Positions 36,169 through 46,736 of a DNA stretch of 64,000 nt are shown here, piece after piece. Made by a program: the position numbers and the translations under genes. The stretch spans positions 1 to 64,000 of the forward strand of contig JAEUWD010000048.1 of NCBI GenBank assembly GCA_016786485.1, read 5' to 3'. Numbering within the stretch: the first letter of the stretch is position 1; every line of letters starts with the position of its first letter. Origin of the DNA: Bacteriovoracaceae bacterium (GTDB taxonomy: Bacteria; Bdellovibrionota; Bacteriovoracia; Bacteriovoracales; Bacteriovoracaceae). A model generated the notes under the pieces. That model was not told the DNA's origin and did no database searches. It saw only the letters and a list, made by a program, of their open reading frames with translations.

Positions 36169-37659
36169 CTAAAAACTGAACGAACCGCCAAATTTAAATG
36201 CCGTGGATTTGTAATTTAAATCGGTGTTTGCACCGCTAAAACTGGCCTTATTGTTTGTCATTTGAATTGAACCATCCAGCGTAATGAGTGGATTGTATTG
36301 GTAGCTACCACCGATTTCCATTTGGATCGACGATTCACTCTTCGAGCCGCCAAAGGTAGTGGTGGATTCTTTAAACTTCGGAAACGGCATAATTTCTGCT
36401 CTTACAAAACCTCTGAAAATCCTTTGAATCGGGATACTGGCGCGAATCCCCATAATAATTCCCCCAAATTCATTTTCGCCAAAGCCGTCGGCCGCAACCG
36501 TTTCAAGATTATAAGTATAAGTCCCATAGCCTGCTAAGAAATCGATTTGTGGGCCATAGAAAAAGCCTAATGGTAAGTATTTATAGCCACCCATCAGTTT
36601 AAACGTGCCTTCTGTTGTAGAGACTGAATCATCCGTAAGTGCACCAGAACGCTTAGACAAACTACCAAAACGTCGTCCAAATTCAAACATCCCAAAGTAT
36701 TCCCGCGTCACCCAAACTTCACTATCAACACTCATACCAAGAATCATCGCGCTGACTGATTTATTGGTTGGCGCAACTGTTGCCGCTTCTGATTTTGATA
36801 ATTCGAGATTGATACCTAAGGTTCCTAATTTACCAAACTCACTCGCTTTAATTTCGGGGTAATCCATGTTCTGCATTTTATCTTCAGCTTGTACTTTTTC
36901 GACCCGTACCCAGTCATCCACACTTAAACGTTCAGCACTGGTATATAGCTTCACCACTCCAAGAGCTTGTTTATCTGAAATACTAAAAACTTTACCTTTG
37001 GCCAGCATCAGCGTTTCCCATTCAACAATTCGTTTCAGTAATGGGTGACGCTTCTTCGCTTGTGGACGCTTAATGGTGAATTCATCACCGACGGCGACTC
37101 GATAGTTTTTGCCAATATCAATAGTGATTTGATCACCTAAGATTCCAATAATTCTTCCATCGTATGGAATATTGCGCTCATAAAGCTCGAGCCAATTCTT
37201 AAGAGTCTGAACAATCATCTCAATATCGTCTTTATTGATCAGAACTTTTTCACTAAAATAAAGATCTTCGCCATTATCTCCTACAATATCCATCTGTACT
37301 TCTATCCCGGAAATATGAGAAATCAGATCAATACGGATAAGTGAGCCGGCTTTAGATTTATCCGCTGAAACTTTTAAAACCTCTTGGGTCTTTAAATATT
37401 TTTTTAAATTTTCACGATATTTACTAAAAATACTAATGAGATCTGAATTTGATTCATAAAAACACCAGCTGGTGGTTTTTAAATATAATTCAATTTCTTC
37501 GTGAACTTTATAGGCGATCCCTCCGCCAACACTATCAGTAATGGGCAATAGTAAACAACGGCGCATTGAATAGTCGGCGTGGCCAGCACTAGCGAATAAT
37601 GTCATCAATACGATGAACGAGAAAAATATCTTAGGGAAGATCGGGAATATTTTCTTCAT
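36169..37659 (-). CDS. Putative outer-membrane protein with FlgT-like middle region
   Basis: The 496-residue protein has a signal peptide (about residues 1-28, ending GHAD). Residues about 35-260 are mixed alpha/beta, with a segment (GRIIGILGDQITIDIGKNYRVAVGDEFTI) reminiscent of the FlgT C-terminal fold. Residues about 300-496 are Gly- and aromatic-rich strands ending in Phe, suggesting a beta-barrel. The 5' end overlaps the small DNA-binding-like gene by 29 bases. A flagellar link is only suggested by the weak FlgT resemblance. It lies 14 bases before ligA, so they may share a transcript. Confidence 0.55.
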   Translation of the reverse strand: MKKIFPIFPKIFFSFIVLMTLFASAGHADYSMRRCLLLPITDSVGGGIAYKVHEEIELYLKTTSWCFYESNSDLISIFSKYRENLKKYLKTQEVLKVSADKSKAGSLIRIDLISHISGIEVQMDIVGDNGEDLYFSEKVLINKDDIEMIVQTLKNWLELYERNIPYDGRIIGILGDQITIDIGKNYRVAVGDEFTIKRPQAKKRHPLLKRIVEWETLMLAKGKVFSISDKQALGVVKLYTSAERLSVDDWVRVEKVQAEDKMQNMDYPEIKASEFGKLGTLGINLELSKSEAATVAPTNKSVSAMILGMSVDSEVWVTREYFGMFEFGRRFGSLSKRSGALTDDSVSTTEGTFKLMGGYKYLPLGFFYGPQIDFLAGYGTYTYNLETVAADGFGENEFGGIIMGIRASIPIQRIFRGFVRAEIMPFPKFKESTTTFGGSKSESSIQMEIGGSYQYNPLITLDGSIQMTNNKASFSGANTDLNYKSTAFKFGGSFSF

Positions 37660-37969
37660 TTTTTCTCATTCCTATTTGTTTTTCGTATATCTCAATCAGC
37701 ATCCGCATTTCGTGAGTTTCCTCTTTAAGCGTCTGGATTTGTTTTCTTAATTTTTTATTCTCAGCTTCAAGATCATTAATAATTTCTAAGTCTTCATTAA
37801 TAATTTGTGTTTCATCCACAAAATTTGAACAAAGAATATAATATTTTCCGTTTTCGAGTTTATGTTTTACGCGATTGGCTTTTATATAACGTCGAATAGA
37901 AGATACTGAAATCTTCTTAAAATTAGAATACTCAACTACTGAGAGCCACTTCTCCTTCGGCCCTTTCAT
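37631..37969 (-). CDS. Small coiled-coil protein with HTH-like N terminus
   Basis: The 112-residue protein has an N-terminal helix-turn-helix-like stretch (VVEYSNFKKISVSSIRRYIKANRVKH) followed by a beta hairpin (LENGKYYI), as in MerR/excisionase-type winged helices. Residues about 60-100 form a Glu/Lys coiled coil. It overlaps the outer-membrane protein gene by 29 bases, which suggests coupled translation and perhaps regulation of that gene. A GGAGG site sits at about 37973-37977 in front of the ATG. Binding to DNA is inferred from the fold pattern only. Confidence 0.6.
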   Translation of the reverse strand: MKGPKEKWLSVVEYSNFKKISVSSIRRYIKANRVKHKLENGKYYILCSNFVDETQIINEDLEIINDLEAENKKLRKQIQTLKEETHEMRMLIEIYEKQIGMRKNEENIPDLP

Positions 37970-38055
37970 ATAACCTCCTGTATCTTAATATAATAATGAA
38001 TTCCGATTAAGAGCGCAAAAGAATAGTATCTATTCTCTAAAGCTGAACTTTTGCT

Positions 38056-38061
38056 TATAAT
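38056..38061 (+). promoter_or_regulatory. TATAAT -10 element before the patatin gene
   Basis: A perfect TATAAT lies 7 bases before the ATG at 38069. Transcription would begin at or very near that ATG, so either the message is leaderless or translation starts at the next in-frame ATG, 38093. I could not identify a convincing -35 element. Confidence 0.4.
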
Positions 38062-38068
38062 ATTTGAG

Positions 38069-39259
38069 ATGCCGAAGTTGAATCTAAACGAAATGAAAAA
38101 TAAGAAAATCGCCCTGGTACTTTCAGGTGGGGTAGTCAAGGCCGCTTCATGGCATTTAGGTGTTGCCATTGCCTTGGAAGAGCTCGGATTCAGTTTCAAA
38201 AATAACACCACTGATATCCTTCAGGAAAAAAAGAGTTTAGAAATCTCTACCTACGTTGGTTCGAGTGCCGGTGCTATGATTTGTTTGTATCTGGCACTTG
38301 GTTTAACCCCGCAAGAAATCACCGATTCAGCCTTCGGCGGCAAGAATTCCAGACTAAAACGCTTAACTTATAAAGACATGTTGTATCTGAAGAAAAGTGT
38401 CATGCGACCACCTAAGAATAGTCTGTATAATCCAATGGAAGGTTTCCCGACTCTTATTCGTAAGCTTTTAATGCCGCTTAATAATTTCACAGGCATTTTT
38501 TCTACCGAGGGAATTAAAAATTATTTAGTGAAACATGTTATTGATAATAAACTTACTCGTTTTGAAGATTTAAGATCTGATCTCTTTGTCGTGGCAACTC
38601 AGCTTGATCACTCTCGTAAAGTCATTTTCAGTAAATATAACTACCCTAATCCTAGCCATGATCCGACTTCGGTTTATTACACCGGTACTGCTCTGGCCGA
38701 CGCCGTTACCGCCAGCATGAGTGTCCCACCAATTTACTCACCTTATCCGATCAAAAACGTTTTAACTGGTGAAATTGATTATTATATCGATGGGGAAATT
38801 CGCGAAACACTTTCAACTCACGTGGCCGAAGATAATAATTGTGACGTCGCAATTAGTTCGTGGACACATACGCCATATCATTACCAGGATGAAGTGGGTT
38901 CACTTATACATTACGGTTTGCCAACCATTGCGGTACAATCGATTCTACTTATGATCCAAAAGAAAATTATATCGGCGCGTGCCCACCGCTCGACTGCTAT
39001 GGATATTGTCCAAACGGTTAGTGATTATATGAAACACGAGAATTTTTCCAACGAACACAGACGGAAGATTTTATCTATTCTCGAGAGTAAGCTACATTTT
39101 AAAACCAATATGCAACTTATTGATATTTATCCAGAACATAGCGACTTTAAGTTCTTTTTCCATAGTACATTCTCGCTTAACCCAAAAACTGCAGCATACG
39201 CCGTAAAAGCAGGATATAAAAGAACGATGGAAGTCATGAATAAATTGGGTGATAAATGA
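38069..39259 (+). CDS. Patatin-like phospholipase
   Basis: The product (396 residues from ATG 38069; 388 from ATG 38093) has the patatin core: the glycine-rich oxyanion segment LSGGVVKAASWHLGV, nucleophile Ser in GSSAG (encoded about 38258-38272) and the partner Asp in YIDGEIRE. Patatins hydrolyse acyl chains of phospholipids. No signal peptide is visible, so it is made as a cytoplasmic or specially exported protein. A TTG at 38051 gives a longer frame but lies before the -10 element. The stop overlaps the lytic transglycosylase start (ATGA), so both are made together. Confidence 0.85.
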   Translation: MPKLNLNEMKNKKIALVLSGGVVKAASWHLGVAIALEELGFSFKNNTTDILQEKKSLEISTYVGSSAGAMICLYLALGLTPQEITDSAFGGKNSRLKRLTYKDMLYLKKSVMRPPKNSLYNPMEGFPTLIRKLLMPLNNFTGIFSTEGIKNYLVKHVIDNKLTRFEDLRSDLFVVATQLDHSRKVIFSKYNYPNPSHDPTSVYYTGTALADAVTASMSVPPIYSPYPIKNVLTGEIDYYIDGEIRETLSTHVAEDNNCDVAISSWTHTPYHYQDEVGSLIHYGLPTIAVQSILLMIQKKIISARAHRSTAMDIVQTVSDYMKHENFSNEHRRKILSILESKLHFKTNMQLIDIYPEHSDFKFFFHSTFSLNPKTAAYAVKAGYKRTMEVMNKLGDK

Positions 39260-40632
39260 TTTACCTAATTAGCCTACTTTTCCACATGAACATATCTGCG
39301 CAGGCACTGGATGCTATCCTTGATGGTGATACTATCATCATGCAAGATCTTATTTTTGAAAACGAGATTGCACCTGAATTAACCGAAGCAAAATCAGCAC
39401 TTTCAAGAAAAGTGGTTGATGGTGTTTTAAGAGACGAAAAAGATCTTGTTCACGCTGATTTTGAAATCCCGGATTACTTTAGGCCTAATGTTACATTTTG
39501 GTTTTCCGTTTACACTCAGTACAGCTCTCATCAAGTCCTCATTCACGATAAAAACAATTTAGACATTGTGTACGAAGCACTTGATTTTTCAGATCTTGAG
39601 CAAAAGAAGGTGGTAGACGAATTTACGCGCTACAAGCGACAAGATGAGCTTGCGATGGCCAGAGTCTTAGATATTAAAGCTCGTCTCATGGAACTCTCTC
39701 ACAATATAAGTCCAAGTGATGAAAAAACAAAAAAAGTTCTCAATATCGTATCAGCATCCAGTAAAATTCCTGATGATGAAGATGATAGGATCAAATTCTT
39801 TACTGAACTCTCACTTAATATTCGAACGCAGACTGGACAAAGAGAAATGATTCATCAGGGTGTTAAAAACTCCTTCGCTTTTACACCATTTATGAAGGAG
39901 CATTTCAAAAATTTTGAATTACCGACTGAACTTATGGCCATACCATTTTTGGAATCATCATTTAATAATATGGCAAAGTCTCGTGTAAACGCCGCCGGTG
40001 CTTGGCAAATCATGCCGAATATAGCCACCAATTTAATGCCTTATGAAAGTGGTGTTTTGGATACACGTTACAACATGCCAATTTCGACCCTGGCAGCTTT
40101 TCACCTTCTTAAAGAAGACTTTCAACGTCTCAAGCGCTGGGATCTTACAGTCACCGCCTACAACTCGGGTGCTAAACATCTGTTTGAAGCAAAAAAGCAA
40201 CTAGGTGATAAATACGAGCACTCCTTAGAAAATATTTTTATTCATTACGAAGCTGAGCACCACGGATTTGCATCTAAGAATTTCTATTCGGAGTTTTTAG
40301 CACTCGTTCACGTTCTGGCCTACAAAGAATCTATTTTTCCTATCAAAGATGAAAAAAATTATCCGCTCAGCAAAGCAGCAAATAAAATTAATATTTATGT
40401 TTGTAAATGTCCTTTGACCGCTTCAAAGTTTTTTAAAATTCACAGCAAAGAAATCAAAAATCTCAATCCGCAGTTTTTGCAATTAAATAAGCGACATGAC
40501 TTTGGAGCCCTTATTGCATCTAAAGAGGTCCTACCTAAAGAGTATTATCACCAGCTCACTCACGAACAACTCAGACGTAAGTGGCCCATTAATTGGAAAA
40601 ACCAAACGAAGAAAGCGATTAAATGTCCATAG
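39256..40632 (+). CDS. Lytic transglycosylase (MltD-like SLT domain)
   Basis: The 458-residue protein begins with a short hydrophobic signal (MIYLISLLFHMNISAQA). The SLT domain spans about residues 215-340: catalytic Glu233 in PFLESSFN, AAGAWQIMPNIA and TAYNSG are the family motifs. A C-terminal part (residues about 375-430) may be a degenerate LysM-like cell-wall-binding region. It cleaves peptidoglycan glycan strands in the periplasm. Coupled translation with a phospholipase is unusual and would suit envelope breakdown or remodelling. Confidence 0.85.
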   Translation: MIYLISLLFHMNISAQALDAILDGDTIIMQDLIFENEIAPELTEAKSALSRKVVDGVLRDEKDLVHADFEIPDYFRPNVTFWFSVYTQYSSHQVLIHDKNNLDIVYEALDFSDLEQKKVVDEFTRYKRQDELAMARVLDIKARLMELSHNISPSDEKTKKVLNIVSASSKIPDDEDDRIKFFTELSLNIRTQTGQREMIHQGVKNSFAFTPFMKEHFKNFELPTELMAIPFLESSFNNMAKSRVNAAGAWQIMPNIATNLMPYESGVLDTRYNMPISTLAAFHLLKEDFQRLKRWDLTVTAYNSGAKHLFEAKKQLGDKYEHSLENIFIHYEAEHHGFASKNFYSEFLALVHVLAYKESIFPIKDEKNYPLSKAANKINIYVCKCPLTASKFFKIHSKEIKNLNPQFLQLNKRHDFGALIASKEVLPKEYYHQLTHEQLRRKWPINWKNQTKKAIKCP

Positions 40633-40643
40633 AAGAAAGCTAT

Positions 40644-43600
40644 CTAGAGCTGTTCAATTAGATAAGTATCATCTGAACAATAAGACTGGAGATAATCGAA
40701 ACTACCATCTGCGTATGCCGCTTTCACATTGATAACACCTTGTGGTTCACCAACTAAGAAAACCTTTCTCGACTTCTCTGATTGTTCATCATAGAACTGA
40801 CCATCGTTATCTAAGATTTTCTTTTCAATCGCCATTTCGCCTTTCGTATTTTTCCCTGAAACTTTTAAATCAATAATTTTTTTACTGAGGTTAATTTGCA
40901 CCAGACACATATTATTTAAGTTTGAAATCGAGAAGCCGGTGTAAATCGCTTGCATGTATGCCTTGCTTGGAATTTCAACTAATGAATCATTCCAGCGGCC
41001 CATGAACACGCTTTCGCCCAGGTGACGTAGCTCATTATATTGGCGTGCTCCCACGGGATAAAGCACGTTATTATAGTAATAAACGTTCTGACCTTTCTTC
41101 TTCGGAGAAACATCGCTGGCCAGTAATGACATCTCATTTGGCGCAATATTAAGCTCTAAGTGCTCAGTTCCAAGGATTTGATTTTCAACCAAGCTGAATT
41201 CATCTTTATTTTTGCGAACATACTCGTTAATTTCAAAATAAACTTCGTTCTCAGTTAAAAAAGCGACTTTATTCGCGATCTCATTATCTTTGGTTTTATA
41301 AGTTAAAAGTGTGTTACCAGCTTCAACTCCAATAAATAATAAGTAACTATAATTATCGCTACCAGGATCAACCACTTTAAGTTTTTCATTTAGATAAAAC
41401 TTCGCTTCGAATTTTTTATCGATTTCGAGATCATCAGTCACTTGTGAACCATCTAATTGCACTAACAATATACCGCCACGACCAGTTAGCTTGTTTTCAT
41501 CTAATAAACGCTCCAGCGCACGTGTTTCAAGTAATGGAACATCTAAGTCATAGCTATCAGCTTCTAAAATTAAATCTAAGTTAGTTGGAACGTGCCCTTG
41601 TAATACGATGTTAGCAGCACGAATCGCCATTGGTGTACTTAGTTTCGTTTTAACCACGATGTTACCTGTACCTTGGTCCGAATAAACTTCATTCATGTCA
41701 TCATTAAAACGAAGTGCATAGTTGGTTTGTTTTTTCGCAACTTTCTTATTTAACTCAATACTATCGACGTTAATTCGAATTTCAGACTTCACTGGTTTTT
41801 TGCTAACGTAATTGATGGCCACTTTCTTTGGCTTATCAGCTTCTTTTTTATTCGCACTCTGAATTGACTTAAGTGTTTGTTCTAATTGTTTTTGATCTAA
41901 GCCACCAAGATTGTGCATCAAATTTTTTACTTCTTTCTCAGAGAGGCCCGCAATCACTGGTGTTGTAGGTGCTACTGCCGCTGGAGCCGCTGTGACCGCT
42001 GCCGATTGTGCTACCTTTACTGTTTTTTTGGTCTCTGCTGATTCGAGTGCAGGTGCCGCCGCTACGACTTGTGAACTTGCTTCTTCTTTGGCCGTTACAA
42101 TCGTTAATGGTGCTTCAGCCTTAGGTGACTGCGCTGCTGCTGGCGCTGTCTCTTCAAATTTTTGATTCATTTGAGAGATAATGCCATCAAGTTGTTGCTT
42201 CTTAGCTAATAATCTGTCTTCTTCTACTGCTGGGTTACCAAGTGAAGGCTCTACTAATTCTGTATTACTTTCTGATTCCGTTACAATTTCAGAAATGACT
42301 TCACCAGCTTCGACTTCGTTATTATTTTCAATTAACTCTGTGGCGACTTCTGTTACTGCCGTTTGCGCTGCTTGCTCTTTTTCATAATTAGCTTCATAGG
42401 TTGCAATCGTATCTACTTCAGCCTCAGTATTTTCTGAGTCATTAAAGTTATCAATATAGTCAGCGTAGTTCACTGGCTCAGCTGCGGGCTCAACAGGAGT
42501 TGTCTCTGTCACCACTTCTGCTACAGCTGGAGTTGTTTCAACTGTTTCCGCTACTGTTGCTTGAAACTCAGCGCGATTATCATTGATCATATCTTTAAGA
42601 TCGATCACTTGCACGTCTTCAACTTGTTTTTCATTTTCACCAACAACAACTTCTTCAGTGCTATCAACAATATTTGCTACTAACTGGGTGAAAACTTTTG
42701 AATCTGCTACTTGTGGTGCACGGGTGAGAACTTCTTCACTACTATTAACGTTTAATGTTTTCGCGACACTATATATATAGTCAGAAACTTTGAAGTTTGT
42801 TTGTGCAACTACTGCAGCTTTTGCTACCGGCTTCGCTACCTTAACTACCTTCATGGTGATTTTCTTGACTGGCGCAGCCACTACTTTATGAACCACATCT
42901 GCTCTATTTCTACTGAGAACTTCATCTGACTGCATAATCACTTCTTGAGTAGTCACAGCCACGAGTGGCGAGCTAACACCTTGAATACTCAGTGTTTTTC
43001 CATCTAATTGAGTAGTCAGCTTTTCAAGTGATGATGTAGCTTGAACGCGGATTTCAGTACGAACTCGATTCTTCCGTCTCTCTTCCGTTGCCTTCTTTTC
43101 GGCCAACTCTCTTACTTGTTGCTCTTTCTGTTTTGCTATCGCTGCTGTCTCGATGGCCTTTCTTGCGGCCAGAGCCTCAGCGGCCCTAAGCATTTCTTGT
43201 TTTTGGATATTCAGCTGAGCCAATGCTTGCGCTTTAGCGTGAGCAGCTAACTTTAAATCATGCTCATATTCAAGTTTAACTTGTTCTACTGAGTACGCTT
43301 TATAGCCAAGGTTTAAATCTGAAATCTTAGGAATTGTGAATAACTCAGATAACTTGTAAGTCTTTTGTGCTTCCGGTGCTTTTACTACAACAGGTTTTGA
43401 TTGCTCAGTTTGAACTTGGTCGGCAATAATTTCCTTGTTAGCTTGCTCGTTCGAGAATTTTTCGAAATAAGCAGTCCAGTTAATCACCACTAATTCTTTT
43501 GCTTTAAACGCATATAATTTTTCAATTTGTAGCAATTCTAATTCGTCCGCACTTTTTACGACGCCTGCGACTTCTGCAATCACGATGCTTTGTTTCTTCA

Positions 43601-43847
43601 CGGCCTTTACTTGTTGTGTTTTTACTTCAATCACTTCAGCTTCAACAGCTGGTGATCGCGAGATTTTCTCCTCTGAAACAATAGCTTTTGCGATGTGAAT
43701 TTGTGTTTCACTTTTCGCGAAATTTTTAAGAGAAATTTTTTGTGTAGAATTTAGATTTGATTCAATAGCGATTATCGCCAACCCAAATAGGGAAACCATG
43801 GCGAGCACATCGAAATAATTTGTTATCGTCCGTAATAACTTTTTCAT
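40644..43847 (-). CDS. Membrane-anchored protein with long low-complexity region, unknown function
   Basis: I prefer ATG 43847 (MKKLLRTITNYFDVL), seven codons after the upstream ATG at 43868, giving 1067 residues. One membrane helix (VLAMVSLFGLAIIAI, about 14-29) anchors the N terminus. Residues about 60-620 are low-complexity, rich in Ala, Val, Glu, Thr and Lys, with a charged Ala-rich coiled coil near 190-270. The last ~350 residues look folded (mixed beta, with Tyr-rich YNNVLYPVGARQYNELRH). No family is recognised. The layout, with an anchor, a long spacer and a terminal domain, resembles envelope-spanning proteins such as TonB-like or tethering proteins. It converges with the transglycosylase gene. 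Confidence 0.6.
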   Translation of the reverse strand: MKKLLRTITNYFDVLAMVSLFGLAIIAIESNLNSTQKISLKNFAKSETQIHIAKAIVSEEKISRSPAVEAEVIEVKTQQVKAVKKQSIVIAEVAGVVKSADELELLQIEKLYAFKAKELVVINWTAYFEKFSNEQANKEIIADQVQTEQSKPVVVKAPEAQKTYKLSELFTIPKISDLNLGYKAYSVEQVKLEYEHDLKLAAHAKAQALAQLNIQKQEMLRAAEALAARKAIETAAIAKQKEQQVRELAEKKATEERRKNRVRTEIRVQATSSLEKLTTQLDGKTLSIQGVSSPLVAVTTQEVIMQSDEVLSRNRADVVHKVVAAPVKKITMKVVKVAKPVAKAAVVAQTNFKVSDYIYSVAKTLNVNSSEEVLTRAPQVADSKVFTQLVANIVDSTEEVVVGENEKQVEDVQVIDLKDMINDNRAEFQATVAETVETTPAVAEVVTETTPVEPAAEPVNYADYIDNFNDSENTEAEVDTIATYEANYEKEQAAQTAVTEVATELIENNNEVEAGEVISEIVTESESNTELVEPSLGNPAVEEDRLLAKKQQLDGIISQMNQKFEETAPAAAQSPKAEAPLTIVTAKEEASSQVVAAAPALESAETKKTVKVAQSAAVTAAPAAVAPTTPVIAGLSEKEVKNLMHNLGGLDQKQLEQTLKSIQSANKKEADKPKKVAINYVSKKPVKSEIRINVDSIELNKKVAKKQTNYALRFNDDMNEVYSDQGTGNIVVKTKLSTPMAIRAANIVLQGHVPTNLDLILEADSYDLDVPLLETRALERLLDENKLTGRGGILLVQLDGSQVTDDLEIDKKFEAKFYLNEKLKVVDPGSDNYSYLLFIGVEAGNTLLTYKTKDNEIANKVAFLTENEVYFEINEYVRKNKDEFSLVENQILGTEHLELNIAPNEMSLLASDVSPKKKGQNVYYYNNVLYPVGARQYNELRHLGESVFMGRWNDSLVEIPSKAYMQAIYTGFSISNLNNMCLVQINLSKKIIDLKVSGKNTKGEMAIEKKILDNDGQFYDEQSEKSRKVFLVGEPQGVINVKAAYADGSFDYLQSYCSDDTYLIEQL

Positions 43848-43977
43848 CGCTAAGAATAATTTTATCACTACTCAGAACAGATGAAAGAAGAAAAGATTTT
43901 CAGGACTTAAGATTGTGAGTAATCATCGCAATTTATCTGCTGACTACTTAGTTTTCAACATAGATTTAGGTGAATAT

Positions 43978-44007
43978 TCAGATGTGGTCCTATCGGACCA
44001 CATCTGA
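43978..44007 (-). terminator. Strong hairpin after atpC
   Basis: A perfect 12-bp stem (43979-43990 with 43995-44006, extendable by one A-T pair) with loop TATC starts 8 bases after the atpC stop. This position fits a terminator for the ATP synthase operon, but on the minus strand the bases after the stem (AATATTCAC) are only weakly U-rich, while the plus-strand side has TTTTT. The inner part, TGGTCC....GGACCA, is the same half-site as the 16-bp motif in parB and mnmE. Confidence 0.55.
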
Positions 44008-44013
44008 GAATTT

Positions 44014-44421
44014 TTATTGATGTAAATAGCCAGCTCTCAAGCGCGCTTCTGCACGTTGAAGCTTTCTTTGAAACTTAATCAGATCAATATTCGTGAGTGA
44101 ATCTTTACCTGACAATTTTTCTAAAGCTTTTTTCTTCGCAAGTTTCGCACGCTCAACATCGATTTTCTCTGCCGGCTCGGAAGTAATCGCGAGAATACTC
44201 ACTTCATCTTTGAGAATTTTACAAAGACCATGAGTCACATGATAACTTTTATTTCCATCTTTAGTTTTAACTGTCATTACCCCAGTAGATAACTCAGTTA
44301 AAATATGAGTATGGTTTGGTAGTACGTTAATCTCACCACGAACCGTAGGAATAATTAATTCGCTACATTCAAGTGATTTTACGACTGCACCATTTGGAGT
44401 TAAAAGTTTCAATTTAAACAT
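44014..44421 (-). CDS. atpC: ATP synthase F1 epsilon subunit
   Basis: The 135-residue protein has the N-terminal beta domain (FKLKLLTPNGAVVKSLECSELIIPTVRGEINVLPNH) that contacts the rotor, and a C-terminal helical hairpin (AERAKLAKKKAL, then KFQRKLQRAEARL). It couples gamma rotation to the rotor ring and can inhibit ATP hydrolysis. It is the last gene of the ATP synthase run, 2 bases after atpD. Confidence 0.93.
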   Translation of the reverse strand: MFKLKLLTPNGAVVKSLECSELIIPTVRGEINVLPNHTHILTELSTGVMTVKTKDGNKSYHVTHGLCKILKDEVSILAITSEPAEKIDVERAKLAKKKALEKLSGKDSLTNIDLIKFQRKLQRAEARLRAGYLHQ

Positions 44422-44423
44422 TT

Positions 44424-45851
<1,428 letters not shown>

Positions 45852-46721
45852 TTATGCGTTGAGAGACTCTGCACCAGATACAACTTCAATTAATTCCGTT
45901 GTAATCGCTGCTTGTCTCAACTTGTTCATTCTTATCGTTAATTCACGAATCATTTCTTTACAGTTTTTCGTCGCGTTTTCCATCGCACTCATACGTGATC
46001 CGTGCTCAGCCGCAATCGCATCAAGTAAGCCAGTGTAAATTGTATTGATGTAAACTTCTGGAACTAAAGTATCCATAATACTTTCTGGTGATGGCTCATA
46101 TTTAAAATCAAACGGGAAAGCTTGCTTTAAATTTTCAATATCATTTTCAGCTAATCCCATTGGTAGAACTTGTTTAACCGTTGGAGTAAAACTGATAACT
46201 GAATTGAAAGAGTTGTAGGCAATAAAAATTCGACCTACCTCTCCCATTTTAAACTGATCGGCTAACTCACCTGCAAGCTTACGGGTTTCATCAAATGTTG
46301 GCTCCGCTTTTTCAAAAGTATAAGTTTTTCCAGCATTAAACTCTGACTTTAGTAAATCACGAGTTTTTTTACCGATGAAAAGTAATTTGAAATCTTTTGG
46401 ATCATTTTCTTTAAAGAATGAACGAACGGCTTTCGCTAGGCCACTGTTGTACCCACCACACAGACCTTTATCTGAAGAAATCACCAACAGCAAAGACTGC
46501 TTTGACTCTTTCTCCATTAAGTATTCATTACGATAGTTTGATGTCAGGGCCGAAACAGTTTTGACAACCGTTTCTAGTTCATTAGCGTATGGACGCAAGT
46601 TAAGAATTCTATCTTGCGCTTTCGCTAACTTCGCCGCTGAAACCAGTTTCATCGCCGAAGTGGTCTTAAGAGTACTTTTGGTACTTTTAATTTTCTTTTT
46701 TAAGTCCTTAATATTGGCCAT
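45852..46721 (-). CDS. atpG: ATP synthase F1 gamma subunit
   Basis: The 289-residue central stalk protein begins MANIKDLKKKIKSTKSTLKTTSAMKLVSAAK in effect (N-terminal coiled-coil helix) and ends with the matching helix containing SRMSAMENATKNC and ITTELIEVV. The Rossmann-like middle includes SSDKGLCGGYN. Together these two helices form the rotating shaft inside the alpha/beta ring. Confidence 0.97.
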   Translation of the reverse strand: MANIKDLKKKIKSTKSTLKTTSAMKLVSAAKLAKAQDRILNLRPYANELETVVKTVSALTSNYRNEYLMEKESKQSLLLVISSDKGLCGGYNSGLAKAVRSFFKENDPKDFKLLFIGKKTRDLLKSEFNAGKTYTFEKAEPTFDETRKLAGELADQFKMGEVGRIFIAYNSFNSVISFTPTVKQVLPMGLAENDIENLKQAFPFDFKYEPSPESIMDTLVPEVYINTIYTGLLDAIAAEHGSRMSAMENATKNCKEMIRELTIRMNKLRQAAITTELIEVVSGAESLNA

Positions 46722-46736
46722 CGCCGTTATCCTTAA

